Counted from the stretch's first letter, positions 8,222-15,588 are shown. The stretch: DNA of 21,577 nucleotides from Collinsella sp. AF33-16 (GCF_003475325.1 NZ_QRQC01000027.1:1-21577); one strand, 5' to 3'. A program made the numbers and translations. Notes: a model not told the origin generated them from the letters alone.

Positions 8222-8264
8222 GCCCCATGTGCCCACGCATTTTGACGGCGTGGGCACATGGGGC
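8222..8264. terminator. Strong hairpin between convergent genes
   Basis: GCCCCATGTGCCCACGC (8222-8238) and its exact reverse complement (8248-8264) form a 17-bp stem with a 9-nt loop. It sits between convergent coding sequences, where a shared terminator is expected. Neither side has a good T tract, so intrinsic termination is uncertain. Confidence 0.5.
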
Positions 8265-8285
8265 AGCACTCGAATCGAGCGCCCC

Positions 8286-9497
8286 CTATACCCCAAAAAC
8301 GTAGCGGTCCAGGCGCTCACACGCCTCCTTTACCCGCGAAAGCGGCAGTGCCAGATTCACGCGGATGTGACAGGGCCCGTGGAACGGACGGCCGTCCTGA
8401 TACCCCACGCCCACGCGCGCCCCCTCGTCGAGCAACCACTGAATATCGCGGCCATGTTCGCGACACCACTTGGTACAGTCCAGAAACACCATGTAGGTGC
8501 CCTGCGGACGTGAATAGGACACGCCCTCAAAATGCTCGTCAACGTAATCGCAGAAGTAGTCAACGTTGGCATCGATGATCTCGTTGAGCTCATCGACCCA
8601 CTCGTAGCCCTGCTGCTGGTAGGCACCGATAAGCGCATGCATGGAGAGGACGTTCATCTCGTTGTAGTGAGTCTTGTTGGACACGGCGCACACGCGGTCG
8701 CGCAGCGTCTCGTTATAGATGATGTGGCAGCTGCCGACCAAGCCCGCCAGGTTGAACGTCTTGCTGGGCGCGTAGAGGGCAACCGTGCGTATGCGGGCAT
8801 CCTCGCTCACCGACTGCGTCGGGATATGCTTGTGCCCCGGCAGGATGATATCGGACCAAATCTCATCCGAGATCACCACGCAATCGTGCTGGCGATAGGT
8901 ATCCATGGCGCGCTCGATCTCATCGCGCTCCCATACGCGGCCGCAGGGGTTGTGCGGCGAGCAGAACACCGCGGCATGGATGTGGTTTTGGGCGAGCTTG
9001 CGCTCCATGTCCTCAAAGTCCATGCGCCACACGCCCTGGTCGTCGAGTTTAAGCGGGCTGTGGACAATGCGATAGCCCGCGGCCTCGATGGACTTGGTAA
9101 AGCCGATGTAGGTGGGACTGTGGACCAGCACCGCATCGCCCGGCTGGACATATGCGCGCAGCGTCGACACGACACCGCCCAGCACACCGTTTTCGTAGCC
9201 GATGTGCTCAGGTGCCAGGCCCTCGACGCCATTACGGCGACTCTGCCATTCGATGATGCGGTCGAAGTACTCGGGGCGCGGATCGAAATAGCCAAACATG
9301 GGGTGCTGGGCGCGCTGAATGATGTACTCCTGGACCGTGGGCACCGTGGCAAAATTCATGTCCGCTACCCACATGGGAATGCGATCGAAGCCCTCGTCGG
9401 GTGCGTTTGGAGCCATGCCGGGGATCTCACCCCAAGAATCAACGGCGATGGAGTCCATGCCGTGGCGGTCGATAAGCGAAGTAAAGTCGTATTTCAT
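8286..9497 (-). CDS. PLP-dependent PatB/MalY-type C-S lyase or aminotransferase
   Basis: This 403-aa fold-type I PLP enzyme has IPMWVADMNF near the N terminus, the hallmark of PatB/MalY cystathionine beta-lyases. Other visible residues are HNPCGR (Asn183), SDEIWSD (Asp211), and APSKTFNLAG with PLP lysine Lys246. A C-terminal Arg (HIRVNLALP) binds the substrate carboxylate. The likely reaction is beta-elimination of cystathionine or cysteine S-conjugates to pyruvate, ammonia and a thiol. Some relatives act only as aminotransferases. The start ATG follows GGGAG. It is likely cytosolic and appears monocistronic. Confidence 0.88.
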   Translation of the reverse strand: MKYDFTSLIDRHGMDSIAVDSWGEIPGMAPNAPDEGFDRIPMWVADMNFATVPTVQEYIIQRAQHPMFGYFDPRPEYFDRIIEWQSRRNGVEGLAPEHIGYENGVLGGVVSTLRAYVQPGDAVLVHSPTYIGFTKSIEAAGYRIVHSPLKLDDQGVWRMDFEDMERKLAQNHIHAAVFCSPHNPCGRVWERDEIERAMDTYRQHDCVVISDEIWSDIILPGHKHIPTQSVSEDARIRTVALYAPSKTFNLAGLVGSCHIIYNETLRDRVCAVSNKTHYNEMNVLSMHALIGAYQQQGYEWVDELNEIIDANVDYFCDYVDEHFEGVSYSRPQGTYMVFLDCTKWCREHGRDIQWLLDEGARVGVGYQDGRPFHGPCHIRVNLALPLSRVKEACERLDRYVFGV

Positions 9498-9609
9498 CCT
9501 GGGCTCCCATGCAAAGCGGATTGTTTTGGTAGGCGTTATTGTCCACCAGCATGGGCGGTTTTGGCATGGGGTTTGGCTCTTAATTTGACGGGTGCGGACG
9601 AATGGCTGA

Positions 9610-10347
9610 TTAGTCTTGCGCGTCGTTGACGGCGGCTACGGTTAGCTGGGTTTCATCAACCGTAAAAGATATGTCGAGCCCGGCGAAGGCCAGATGATAG
9701 ACGCGGTTCGGCTCGTGCTTGCTGCCTGCGCGGCGTGGGTCTTGGCGCAGGACCTCGACCAGGCCGGGGAGCTTTGTGGGCGGGACCATATCCTGCAGCG
9801 TCTGCGGGAACTCGATGTCGAGCTCTTGCCACGGCGCGTCCTCAATCCAGCCGCCCGTCGCATCCGGGTGACAGTCGGCAAATGGAATGTAGGGCTTAAT
9901 GTCGTAGATGGGCGTGCCGTCGCGCAGATCGGCCCCCAGCACATGGATGATGGGGCCATCGTCGGTGAGCTCGACACGGCTGAGCTTGACGCAGGTGAGC
10001 CCGATGGGATTAGGGCGAAACGGACTGCGTGTGGCAAACACGCCCACACGCTCGGCTCCACCCAGACGCGGCGGGCGCACGGTTTTCGACCATTTTGCGT
10101 TGGTGCCGGACCTGTCCTGCGTTTTGGCATCGGCGGCTATGTCCTTAGCCGTGCCGCCGGGCGTTCCGTTTTCGAAGCGCCACAGCAGCCATAGGTGAGA
10201 GAAGGAGCCCAGACCCTCAACCGCTGCGTTGGAGGCAAATTCCGGCTCAAAGACGATGCGTCCCTGCAGATGGGGCGCCAAAAAGCTGTTGCGCGGGATG
10301 CCGAACTTCTGCGGCAGGTCGGTATGTATGTGTGCGATAGGTTCCAT
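9610..10347 (-). CDS. trmO: tRNA (m6t6A37) N6-methyltransferase TrmO
   Basis: This is the TsaA/YaeB (UPF0066) family, which methylates N6-threonylcarbamoyladenosine at position 37 of tRNA-Thr using SAM. SPFRPNPIGL (residues 108-117) and DGTPIYDIKPYIP (143-155) are the family signatures, after an N-terminal SxxHLW motif (residues 50-53, FSHLW). The protein is 245 aa from ATG 10347. An ATG at 10356 would add three residues, and longer upstream starts run into low-quality sequence. No SD precedes 10347. Instead TACAAT ends 7 nt before it, so the mRNA may be leaderless, as is common in Actinobacteria. Confidence 0.88.
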   Translation of the reverse strand: MEPIAHIHTDLPQKFGIPRNSFLAPHLQGRIVFEPEFASNAAVEGLGSFSHLWLLWRFENGTPGGTAKDIAADAKTQDRSGTNAKWSKTVRPPRLGGAERVGVFATRSPFRPNPIGLTCVKLSRVELTDDGPIIHVLGADLRDGTPIYDIKPYIPFADCHPDATGGWIEDAPWQELDIEFPQTLQDMVPPTKLPGLVEVLRQDPRRAGSKHEPNRVYHLAFAGLDISFTVDETQLTVAAVNDAQD

Positions 10348-10354
10348 GCCGGTC

Positions 10355-10360
10355 ATTGTA
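10355..10360 (-). promoter_or_regulatory. -10 box placing +1 at the trmO start codon
   Basis: Minus-strand TACAAT is followed by GACCGGC and then ATG. Transcription begins about 7 nt after a -10 box, so +1 falls on the A of the start codon. The lack of any SD supports leaderless translation. No good -35 is present. Confidence 0.4.
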
Positions 10361-10413
10361 CGGCATGGAGGTGTGGGGCGTTGCGCGCAATTCTTCGTCG
10401 CGGTCCCCGTCGT

Positions 10414-10457
10414 GCAACCAACGGTTGCTTGGAAGGGCACCTACTGCCGCGTATGCT
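10414..10457 (+). promoter_or_regulatory. Promoter and candidate operator of the XRE/TipAS gene
   Basis: TTGGAA (10429-10434), a 17-bp spacer and TATGCT (10452-10457) make a good promoter. Directly upstream, GCAACC-AAC-GGTTGC (10414-10428) is a perfect inverted repeat abutting the -35. It is a plausible autoregulatory site for the XRE protein encoded next. Confidence 0.55.
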
Positions 10458-10494
10458 TAAGCCATCAACCAGCAGAAAGCAGAAAGGAGCCGTT

Positions 10495-11322
10495 ATGGCC
10501 TTTGCAGAAAAGCTCATTGCTGTCCGTCGCGCCCATCACCTTACCCAAGAGCAGCTCGCCGCCAAGCTCTTCGTCACACGCCAAGCCGTCAGCCGTTGGG
10601 AACGCGGCGAGGTCACACCGGGTATCGACATGATGAAGCTCATCGCCGCCGTGACCGGCGAGCCCCTGTCTCACCTGCTCGAAATGCCCGAGCACTATTG
10701 CCAGAGCTGCGGCATGATACTCACACCCGACGACTGCGGCACCGATGCTGCGGGCACCGCGACCGATCATTACTGCAAGTGGTGCTACGACCACGGCAAG
10801 TACACCTACGACACTACGATGGAGGCAATGATCGAGGATTGTGCCCCGCGCCTGGCACAAAACACCGGTATGTCGCTCGACGAAGCTGTCTCGCTCATGG
10901 GCGCCGTGCTGCCGCAACTGGAACGCTGGCGCGCCGTGCAAGAAAACGAGGAGCGCTACGGCGCCGAAGCGCGGGCGCGCTATGGCGATGAGGCTATCGA
11001 TGCAGCAAACGAAACGTTACTGGATATGGATCCTCAGACATGGAACGACATGAAGGAACTTGAACGCGCTATTCTGGGCCAGCTCTCGATTGCCATGAGC
11101 GACGGCGAACCGGATGGAAGCGAGGCTCGCAAGCTTGTCGCGATGCATCGTCGCTGGATTGCTCTCAACTGGGGATGCGAGCCCCAAGACGAGGCGTACT
11201 TGGGCCTCGCCCACGGCTATCTTGCCGACCAGCGCTTTGTTGACTACTACGACAAGCCCTGCGGCACCGGCGCCACGGCGTTTCTAGTCCAGACGATCGA
11301 GTCGTCGTCGGCTCACGCATAG
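10495..11322 (+). CDS. XRE-family regulator with zinc ribbon and TipAS-like domain
   Basis: The start is ATG 10495 behind AGAAAGGAG; the protein has 275 aa. Residues 5-58 are an XRE helix-turn-helix (RRAHHLTQEQLAAKL, TRQAVSRWERGEVTPG). Residues 66-100 form a zinc ribbon with Cys69, Cys72, Cys81, Cys94 and Cys97 (CQSCGM, YCKWC). From about 110 on the chain is helical and matches the TipAS fold, with EARARYGDEAID, a WNDM helix, and HRRWIALNWG...GLAHGYLADQRFVDYYDK at the end. TipAS normally binds thiopeptides and other drugs and is fused to a MerR-type HTH; here the DNA-binding module is XRE. It probably senses a small molecule and controls itself or nearby genes. The glutaredoxin gene starts 51 bp downstream. 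Confidence 0.85.
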   Translation: MAFAEKLIAVRRAHHLTQEQLAAKLFVTRQAVSRWERGEVTPGIDMMKLIAAVTGEPLSHLLEMPEHYCQSCGMILTPDDCGTDAAGTATDHYCKWCYDHGKYTYDTTMEAMIEDCAPRLAQNTGMSLDEAVSLMGAVLPQLERWRAVQENEERYGAEARARYGDEAIDAANETLLDMDPQTWNDMKELERAILGQLSIAMSDGEPDGSEARKLVAMHRRWIALNWGCEPQDEAYLGLAHGYLADQRFVDYYDKPCGTGATAFLVQTIESSSAHA

Positions 11323-11373
11323 ACTGCAGCGGCTTTGGGTATTTCAATCGAAACCTCAACCGATTGGAGACCC

Positions 11374-11619
11374 ATGGCTACTGATCACGAGCTCGCGCTG
11401 TACGTTATGACCGGCTGCCCGTATTGCATAAAGGTCAAGCGCTTTTTGGCCGATAACGGCGTGACCATTCCCGAACGCAATATCTCGACTGACCCCGATG
11501 CCGAGCAGACGCTCATCGCCGTCGGCGGAAAACGCCAGGTTCCCTGCCTGTTCATTGACGGCAAACCGCTCTACGAGTCGAGCGACATCATCACCTGGGC
11601 ACAGAAAAACCTCCTCTAG
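11374..11619 (+). CDS. Glutaredoxin-like protein
   Basis: This 81-aa thioredoxin-fold protein has the dithiol active site CPYC (Cys15, Cys18) in YVMTGCPYCIKVKRFL. It also has the cis-Pro segment QVPCLFIDG and a C-terminal YESSDIITWAQKNL helix. It would reduce disulfides or glutathione-type mixed disulfides in the cytosol. ATG 11374 is chosen because TTGGAG precedes it at good spacing; ATG 11335 would add 13 residues unlike the fold. It is probably transcribed with the XRE/TipAS gene. Confidence 0.85.
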   Translation: MATDHELALYVMTGCPYCIKVKRFLADNGVTIPERNISTDPDAEQTLIAVGGKRQVPCLFIDGKPLYESSDIITWAQKNLL

Positions 11620-11620
11620 C

Positions 11621-11647
11621 ACTCATTGGGGACGTACTTAAATGAGT
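11621..11647. repeat. GGGGAC-type inverted repeat, partner of 11744-11753
   Basis: ACTCATT (11621-11627) pairs with AATGAGT (11641-11647) around a loop with GGGGACG. In addition CATTGGGGAC (11624-11633) is exactly inverted as GTCCCCAATG at 11744-11753, about 110 bp away. The core resembles the 60-bp palindrome at 4718. It could be a decayed REP/MITE-like element marking the left edge of the accessory segment. Confidence 0.55.
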
Positions 11648-11695
11648 AGGTAGGAATTCAGCTTCTCAAATTTATAGAACATACGTTTGCTTTTA

Positions 11696-11704
11696 TGCTA
11701 TACT
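11696..11704 (+). promoter_or_regulatory. Extended -10 promoter of the accessory gene
   Basis: TGC followed by TATACT (11699-11704) is a good extended -10. No -35 is evident. Transcription would start near 11711, leaving an unusually long leader of about 190 nt before the ATG at 11905. Confidence 0.5.
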
Positions 11705-11710
11705 CGCCTC

Positions 11711-11904
11711 AAGGCATGAGACGAGTCGAGAGCTCCTGCGGAGGTCCCCAATGACACGCTGGAGCGAGCTCGGTAAGTAAGATCGGTGGTTACCGCACTC
11801 GCCCATCTCAGACAGGCTGCGCTCCTGTTCGCCGTCGCCATCAAAGAACGGCACTCACAACCAAACGTTTCCGTTATCCGTGAGTCACACAGGAGTGCAT
11901 CGTT
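11711..11904 (+). ncRNA. Long structured 5' leader, possible cis-regulatory RNA
   Basis: This 285-bp gene-free gap holds the promoter above and an inferred leader. A stem-loop forms from CGAG..CTCC (starting near 11727) with GGAG..CTCG (ending near 11772), and GCG/CGC pairs inside it. It is followed by GTAAGTAA and GATCGGTGGTTACCGCAC near 11781-11798. The last motif resembles the T-box antiterminator core GGTGGNACCGCG with one extra T. The downstream gene has no amino-acid link, so a T-box is unproven. AGGAGT at 11891-11896 is the ribosome binding site of the next gene. Confidence 0.25.
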
Positions 11905-13137
11905 ATGGCAAAAAAGATTCCAACCTTTACGTCCGACATCGTTTCGAGCGCCTGCTCAGATATCAGCGGAATCGTTGAAGCCAAGAGCCTTAATCAAAAG
12001 GGTATCGATCATGAAACTTCGCTTGAGGGGGCATTGCTCATCGGGCGCCGCCTCGAACAAGAGACCGCCGGATACCCCGTTACCAACCTCAAAGGATTGC
12101 TCTCCCCTGTCGGCGGCCATCTACACAAGCATTATGGTCCCCGCTTAGGACAATCCTATCTCACACGCTGCATTAAGTTCGCTCGCGCCGTTCCCAAAGA
12201 CGTGCCACCTAGATCAGAGCTTGGCCTAACTCACTATGAGTCACTCGCTCGCATTACAAACGAGTACCTGCGTCTGGAGCTCATGAACGTCGCGGCCGAC
12301 AACAGATGGTCCTCATCACGCGTCGCGCTTCACGCCAGATACCAAAGCCCACAAGATGCTCCAAGCAACAGGGAATTCCGCGAGCTCATAGCGAACCAGG
12401 AAGTTTGGCGCTTTGCACGCGCTTATACAGATGCTTGCGGAATCATCTCGCTTGAGAAGTTTGTTGAGCTTTACAATTCTTGCGCTCCCAAACCAGTCTC
12501 GATATTCGAAGTAAATGAAACCATTTGGAAAATCAAAGAGGAGTCGGGGCGTATCGACAACCCCTGCATACTTTCCAAGGACGGAGAGCTGTACCTCATA
12601 GCGCCGGAACTAGACGACACGGTCGAAAATAACCCTTATTACTACGACGACTACGGATATTCCTATCGAAAATACGAACGCCATAGCGAGTACACCCAGG
12701 AAATGCGCTCGTTACGCGAGCGACGTGTTCAGAGCAGGAGGGCAGCCATATTCACTGGCCATAAGCAGCATCCAATCGAAAAACTAGATTATGAGGACAT
12801 CGTCTGTGGATATGCCAGCTACACACAATCTGTTAATAATCTCAAACTGTATATCTTGAATGATTCCAAGCTGGGTGCCGCAAGCCTTCACGCAAGAGAG
12901 GACGAGTTCGATTTCATCATGGCAAAGCTCTTGCGTTCTATTGGTCTCAACGGCATGCCGGCAGCACAACAAACAACCGAAGATGCCGAATTTTTATTGA
13001 TCGTCGTACGACCCGATTTTTACAAACAAGCGGAGATAAACAAGGTCTCCAAGCTCCTCGCAATAGTCTATGAAAACACTCCCCTCTGGGAGTTCAACGG
13101 ACGCTCATACACCGAGCTAAAGAGCGAAAAACGCTAG
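11905..13137 (+). CDS. Hypothetical protein with DUF1016-N-like helical domain
   Basis: This 410-aa protein is not confidently recognised. Residues 40-147 (GALLIGRRLEQE, HLHKHYGPRLGQSYLTRCIKFARAVP, LTHYESLARI, AADNRWSSSRVALHAR) resemble the N-terminal helical domain of DUF1016/YhcG proteins, which are often encoded near restriction or toxin genes. Residues 165-235 (ISLEKFVELYNS, GELYLIAPELDD) look like a winged-helix-type module. A Tyr/Asp-rich, charged stretch (245-290) leads to a C-terminal alpha/beta region (300-405). I could not find the PD-(D/E)XK motif of YhcG nucleases. GC and codon use are visibly lower than in its neighbours, which suggests transfer. SD AGGAGT is well placed. A stability or defence role is inferred from the domain and the adjacent toxin-antitoxin pair only. 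Confidence 0.75.
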   Translation: MAKKIPTFTSDIVSSACSDISGIVEAKSLNQKGIDHETSLEGALLIGRRLEQETAGYPVTNLKGLLSPVGGHLHKHYGPRLGQSYLTRCIKFARAVPKDVPPRSELGLTHYESLARITNEYLRLELMNVAADNRWSSSRVALHARYQSPQDAPSNREFRELIANQEVWRFARAYTDACGIISLEKFVELYNSCAPKPVSIFEVNETIWKIKEESGRIDNPCILSKDGELYLIAPELDDTVENNPYYYDDYGYSYRKYERHSEYTQEMRSLRERRVQSRRAAIFTGHKQHPIEKLDYEDIVCGYASYTQSVNNLKLYILNDSKLGAASLHAREDEFDFIMAKLLRSIGLNGMPAAQQTTEDAEFLLIVVRPDFYKQAEINKVSKLLAIVYENTPLWEFNGRSYTELKSEKR

Positions 13138-13203
13138 AGCCTCCGGTGCCAACTTTGCAACGAACAGTCCAACCAAAACAGACTGCTTAACCTAATTAAC
13201 TGC

Positions 13204-13232
13204 TTGTATTTTTGTCTACAAAACTGTATACA
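13204..13232 (+). promoter_or_regulatory. Toxin-antitoxin promoter with paired TGTnTACA sites
   Basis: TTGTAT (13204-13209), 17 bp, TATACA (13227-13232) is a good promoter. TGTCTACA (13213-13220) and the perfect palindrome TGTATACA (13225-13232) lie 12 bp apart, the second over the -10. Ribbon-helix-helix antitoxins typically bind such repeated short palindromes, so autorepression by the downstream antitoxin is likely. Confidence 0.6.
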
Positions 13233-13247
13233 TAAAGAGAGGTCCAT

Positions 13248-13514
13248 ATGGAGCTCATCGCAATCCACCCCCATGCCCTCAAACACGGGCTGACAGAGAC
13301 GGATATTATATGCGCCTGGAACTCCGCTTTTGCATGGTTCAGGCGTGATCTTGAAAATGGAGGCATCGATTACGTTCTCGTTGGACTTGATGGAAGAAGC
13401 CGCCTCATGGAGCTCATTGCTCGATGTTGCTCCGATCGCGATGGTTACATCATTTACCACGCCCTTGTCCCTCCTACGCGCAAGGTGCTCAGGGAAATCG
13501 GAATCGATCGATAG
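13248..13514 (+). CDS. BrnT-like toxin
   Basis: This 88-aa protein has the compact beta-rich layout of BrnT-type RNase toxins (RelE-like fold). It has an N-terminal HALKHGLTETDIICAW helix, a central VLVGLDGRSRLMELIARC strand pair and a C-terminal YIIYHALVPPTRKVLREIG. It would be a ribosome-independent mRNA-cleaving toxin neutralised by the next gene's product. ATG 13248 follows AGAGAGG. Its stop codon lies in the SD of the antitoxin, so the two are translationally coupled. The toxin-first order is typical of BrnTA and HicAB. Family assignment by eye; a divergent member. Confidence 0.7.
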   Translation: MELIAIHPHALKHGLTETDIICAWNSAFAWFRRDLENGGIDYVLVGLDGRSRLMELIARCCSDRDGYIIYHALVPPTRKVLREIGIDR

Positions 13515-13522
13515 GAGGCACT

Positions 13523-13789
13523 ATGGACGCCAAGCAGCTCGAAAAGATGATGGGGTTTGCTCCCGGTGAGCTAGAAAAAGCCGCAGCGGCATACGAAAAA
13601 GATGAGTGGCCGAAGGGCCACACCGTCAAGTTGGGAAGGCCGCCGATTTCCGATGAACCAAGCGTTGTTTTATCGGCACGTGTGGGCGAATCGGTTCTTG
13701 AAGCATTTGACGCAAAGGCAAAGCGCCATGGGCAAACGCGCACGGAGCGACTCAGGGAACTCATTACACTCGATGCAATGATTGCCTAG
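13523..13789 (+). CDS. Ribbon-helix-helix antitoxin
   Basis: The 88-aa product has a charged N-terminal half that probably wraps the toxin. Its C-terminal CopG/BrnA-like ribbon-helix-helix reads VVLSARVGESVLEAFDAKAKRHGQTRTERLRELI (about residues 50-83). ATG 13523 is chosen because AGGAGG (13513-13518) is ideally placed. Reading further upstream in this frame would run into the toxin gene. It should repress the operon at the repeats near 13213-13232. A hairpin with a T tract follows the stop. Confidence 0.78.
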   Translation: MDAKQLEKMMGFAPGELEKAAAAYEKDEWPKGHTVKLGRPPISDEPSVVLSARVGESVLEAFDAKAKRHGQTRTERLRELITLDAMIA

Positions 13790-13808
13790 TCCCCTGCCGA
13801 ACCAAACA

Positions 13809-13870
13809 TGTACGTCAGCATCCAAAAACGATATTTTTCGACATCCTTGGATGCTGGCGTACAGTTTTTT
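13809..13870 (+). terminator. Terminator of the toxin-antitoxin operon
   Basis: TGTACGTCAGCATCCAA (13809-13825) pairs with 13847-13863, 16 of 17 positions canonical plus one G-U pair. The loop is 21 nt and GTTTTTT follows. The stem is long for a terminator, so it may derive from a palindromic repeat. In the minus direction it has no good T tract. Confidence 0.7.
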
Positions 13871-13920
13871 GCATGGGTCCGGCACAGGCGATCCGTTCTT
13901 CTCCGTCCCCAAGGGATCAT

Positions 13921-14874
13921 TTAGCCACAAAAGCGGGCGATGGGCGCAAGCTGCGGCTCGCGAAAGACACGGTCGACAGCAGCACGGTATTCATCGACCT
14001 TTTTGGTCTTGCGAACGAGCTTGTGAACGGTCGCGGGATCGGCGAAGGCGCATTTGGCGTAGAACCACCACTCCTTCATGCGAAAGACCGCGTTGCCCCC
14101 AATCTCGTCCGCATAGGCCGCAAACAGCATGTCGTGGAAGCGCTGCAGCTCAGCGGCCGTGGCAGCAGGGCCGCCCTTAACCATGCGAGCCAGCGCGGGG
14201 TTCGCGAGCAAGCCGCGCCCCAACATTACGTGGCGTGTTCCGGGATAGGCCCCCACCAGCGCATCCATGTCCTCAAGATCAAAGATGTCGCCGTTATAGG
14301 CCACGGGAAACGGCGCCCGCTCCAACGTCTCGCCGTAAAACTCTTTACGCGGCGAGCCCGTATAACGGTCCTTTTGCACGCGCGGATGCACGATCAGCTC
14401 TGCCAGCGGCATGCGGCAATAGAGGTCGAGCACGCGTTCGTACTCGTCATCGCTTTCCAACCCCAACCTGGTCTTGACCGACACCGGCAAGGGTGAGCGT
14501 TCGCACACGTCGCTCAAGAACACCTCGAGCTCATCCAGGTTGCGCAGAAAGCCCGAACCCTTGCCTTTGGCAACAACCGTACCCGAGGGGCAGCCAAGGT
14601 TGAGATTGACCTCGCGGTACCCCATCTCGGCGAGCACCTGCGCCGCCCACACAAACTCGTCCGCATTCTTGGACATCAGCTGAGGTACTACGTTAAGCCC
14701 CTGGTTATTGGCAGGATCGACCTCTTTAAACGCCTTGCCACCAAAGCGGTTGCCCACCCGCGGCGGCGGCAAAAACGGCGTGTAATAACAATCGAGCGCG
14801 CCAAAGCACTCCGCATGCACGCGACGGAACACATGCCCGGTAATCCCCTCCATGGGGGCCAGCGATAAATTCAT
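13921..14874 (-). CDS. tRNA-dihydrouridine synthase
   Basis: This flavoenzyme of about 317 aa reduces uridines in the tRNA D-loop with FMN and NADPH. Visible are LAPMEGITG at the N terminus, VPQLMS, NLNLGCPSGTVVAKGKGSGFL with catalytic Cys95, KTRLG, HPRVQKDRYTG (His163), YNGDI and MLGRGLLANP of the FMN site. The C-terminal helical tRNA-binding domain is present. ATG 14874 is preferred over ATG 14880 because the GAGAGTGG purine run is then about 6 nt away. It is convergent with the toxin-antitoxin operon. Which uridine position it modifies cannot be told. Confidence 0.9.
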   Translation of the reverse strand: MNLSLAPMEGITGHVFRRVHAECFGALDCYYTPFLPPPRVGNRFGGKAFKEVDPANNQGLNVVPQLMSKNADEFVWAAQVLAEMGYREVNLNLGCPSGTVVAKGKGSGFLRNLDELEVFLSDVCERSPLPVSVKTRLGLESDDEYERVLDLYCRMPLAELIVHPRVQKDRYTGSPRKEFYGETLERAPFPVAYNGDIFDLEDMDALVGAYPGTRHVMLGRGLLANPALARMVKGGPAATAAELQRFHDMLFAAYADEIGGNAVFRMKEWWFYAKCAFADPATVHKLVRKTKKVDEYRAAVDRVFREPQLAPIARFCG

Positions 14875-14894
14875 CAACATCCACTCTCAAATCA

Positions 14895-14925
14895 ATGTGA
14901 CAAAGGGACAGTCCCTTTGTCACAT
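14895..14925. repeat. Dispersed palindrome, copy A
   Basis: ATGTGACAAAGGGAC, a single central A, then the exact reverse complement. The same element recurs at 16729-16761 with a central T. It is a REP-like dispersed repeat. Confidence 0.9.
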
Positions 14926-14953
14926 AATACGCCCACCGAGGGCGGGGGTTCTC

Positions 14954-14959
14954 TATACT
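14954..14959 (+). promoter_or_regulatory. Putative -10 of the DUF3592 gene
   Basis: TATACT lies 39 nt before the GTG start. No -35 hexamer is recognisable at 16-18 bp. Confidence 0.35.
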
Positions 14960-14997
14960 GAGTCACATATGACGGTATCGCGCCAAAGGAGAACGCC

Positions 14998-15525
14998 GTG
15001 ACCACGTCGCAGATATCCCTGCTCGCGCTCATCTTGGTTGGGGGCATCGGCATCCTGCTTATCGGAGTGAGCGCGCTCATGAAAGCCGCCGCTCGCAAGA
15101 AAGTCAAGGCCTGTACCGCCGTGACCATGGGAACGGTCATCGACCATCGCTTTATGGGCGAAGGCAGGATGTATCCCGTTTTGGAATACGCCGTCGACGG
15201 CACGCAATACCGCGCGAAAAAACAATTCCGTGGCATAAAGACCAAAAGCTTGTCGGGACTCCCCATCCGCACGCAAGCCACCGCCTACGAAGACGCCAAG
15301 GGCTGGTTGCACGTACAGACAGGACCCATCGCACGCCTAGATACTCTCGCAGAGCAGCTTTGGCCCCTCGGCAGCCAAATGACTGTGCACTACAACCCCA
15401 GCAGCCCAGACAAGAGCTATGTCGAGCGCCCTATCGTGGGCGACTTTGCCACGCTGATGTTTAACATCGCGGGTATCTTGCTCATCGCGCTGAGTATTTT
15501 GCTCTATGTTCTTATCCAGCGCTAG
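14998..15525 (+). CDS. DUF3592-like membrane protein
   Basis: This 175-aa protein has TM1 at about 6-28 and TM2 at about 150-172, with a beta-rich domain between them. Features such as GTVIDHRFMGEGRMYPVLEYAVDGTQYR and GSQMTVHYNPSSPDKSYVE are typical of DUF3592 proteins, whose function is unknown. Start GTG 14998 follows GGAG (AAAGGAGAACGCC). It is followed 63 bp later by another membrane protein, and the pair sits between two copies of the same palindrome. Confidence 0.75.
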   Translation: MTTSQISLLALILVGGIGILLIGVSALMKAAARKKVKACTAVTMGTVIDHRFMGEGRMYPVLEYAVDGTQYRAKKQFRGIKTKSLSGLPIRTQATAYEDAKGWLHVQTGPIARLDTLAEQLWPLGSQMTVHYNPSSPDKSYVERPIVGDFATLMFNIAGILLIALSILLYVLIQR

Positions 15526-15588
15526 CTCAGACTGATACATCCCGCGCGCCGCGCGCCGTAATGACCGCCACGACACCAAGGACCAGCT

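Noticed and set aside
8532..9629. 365-codon plus-strand frame across the aminotransferase gene
   Set aside because: The minus-strand PLP enzyme has every expected motif; the opposite frame shows none and spans the intergenic region.
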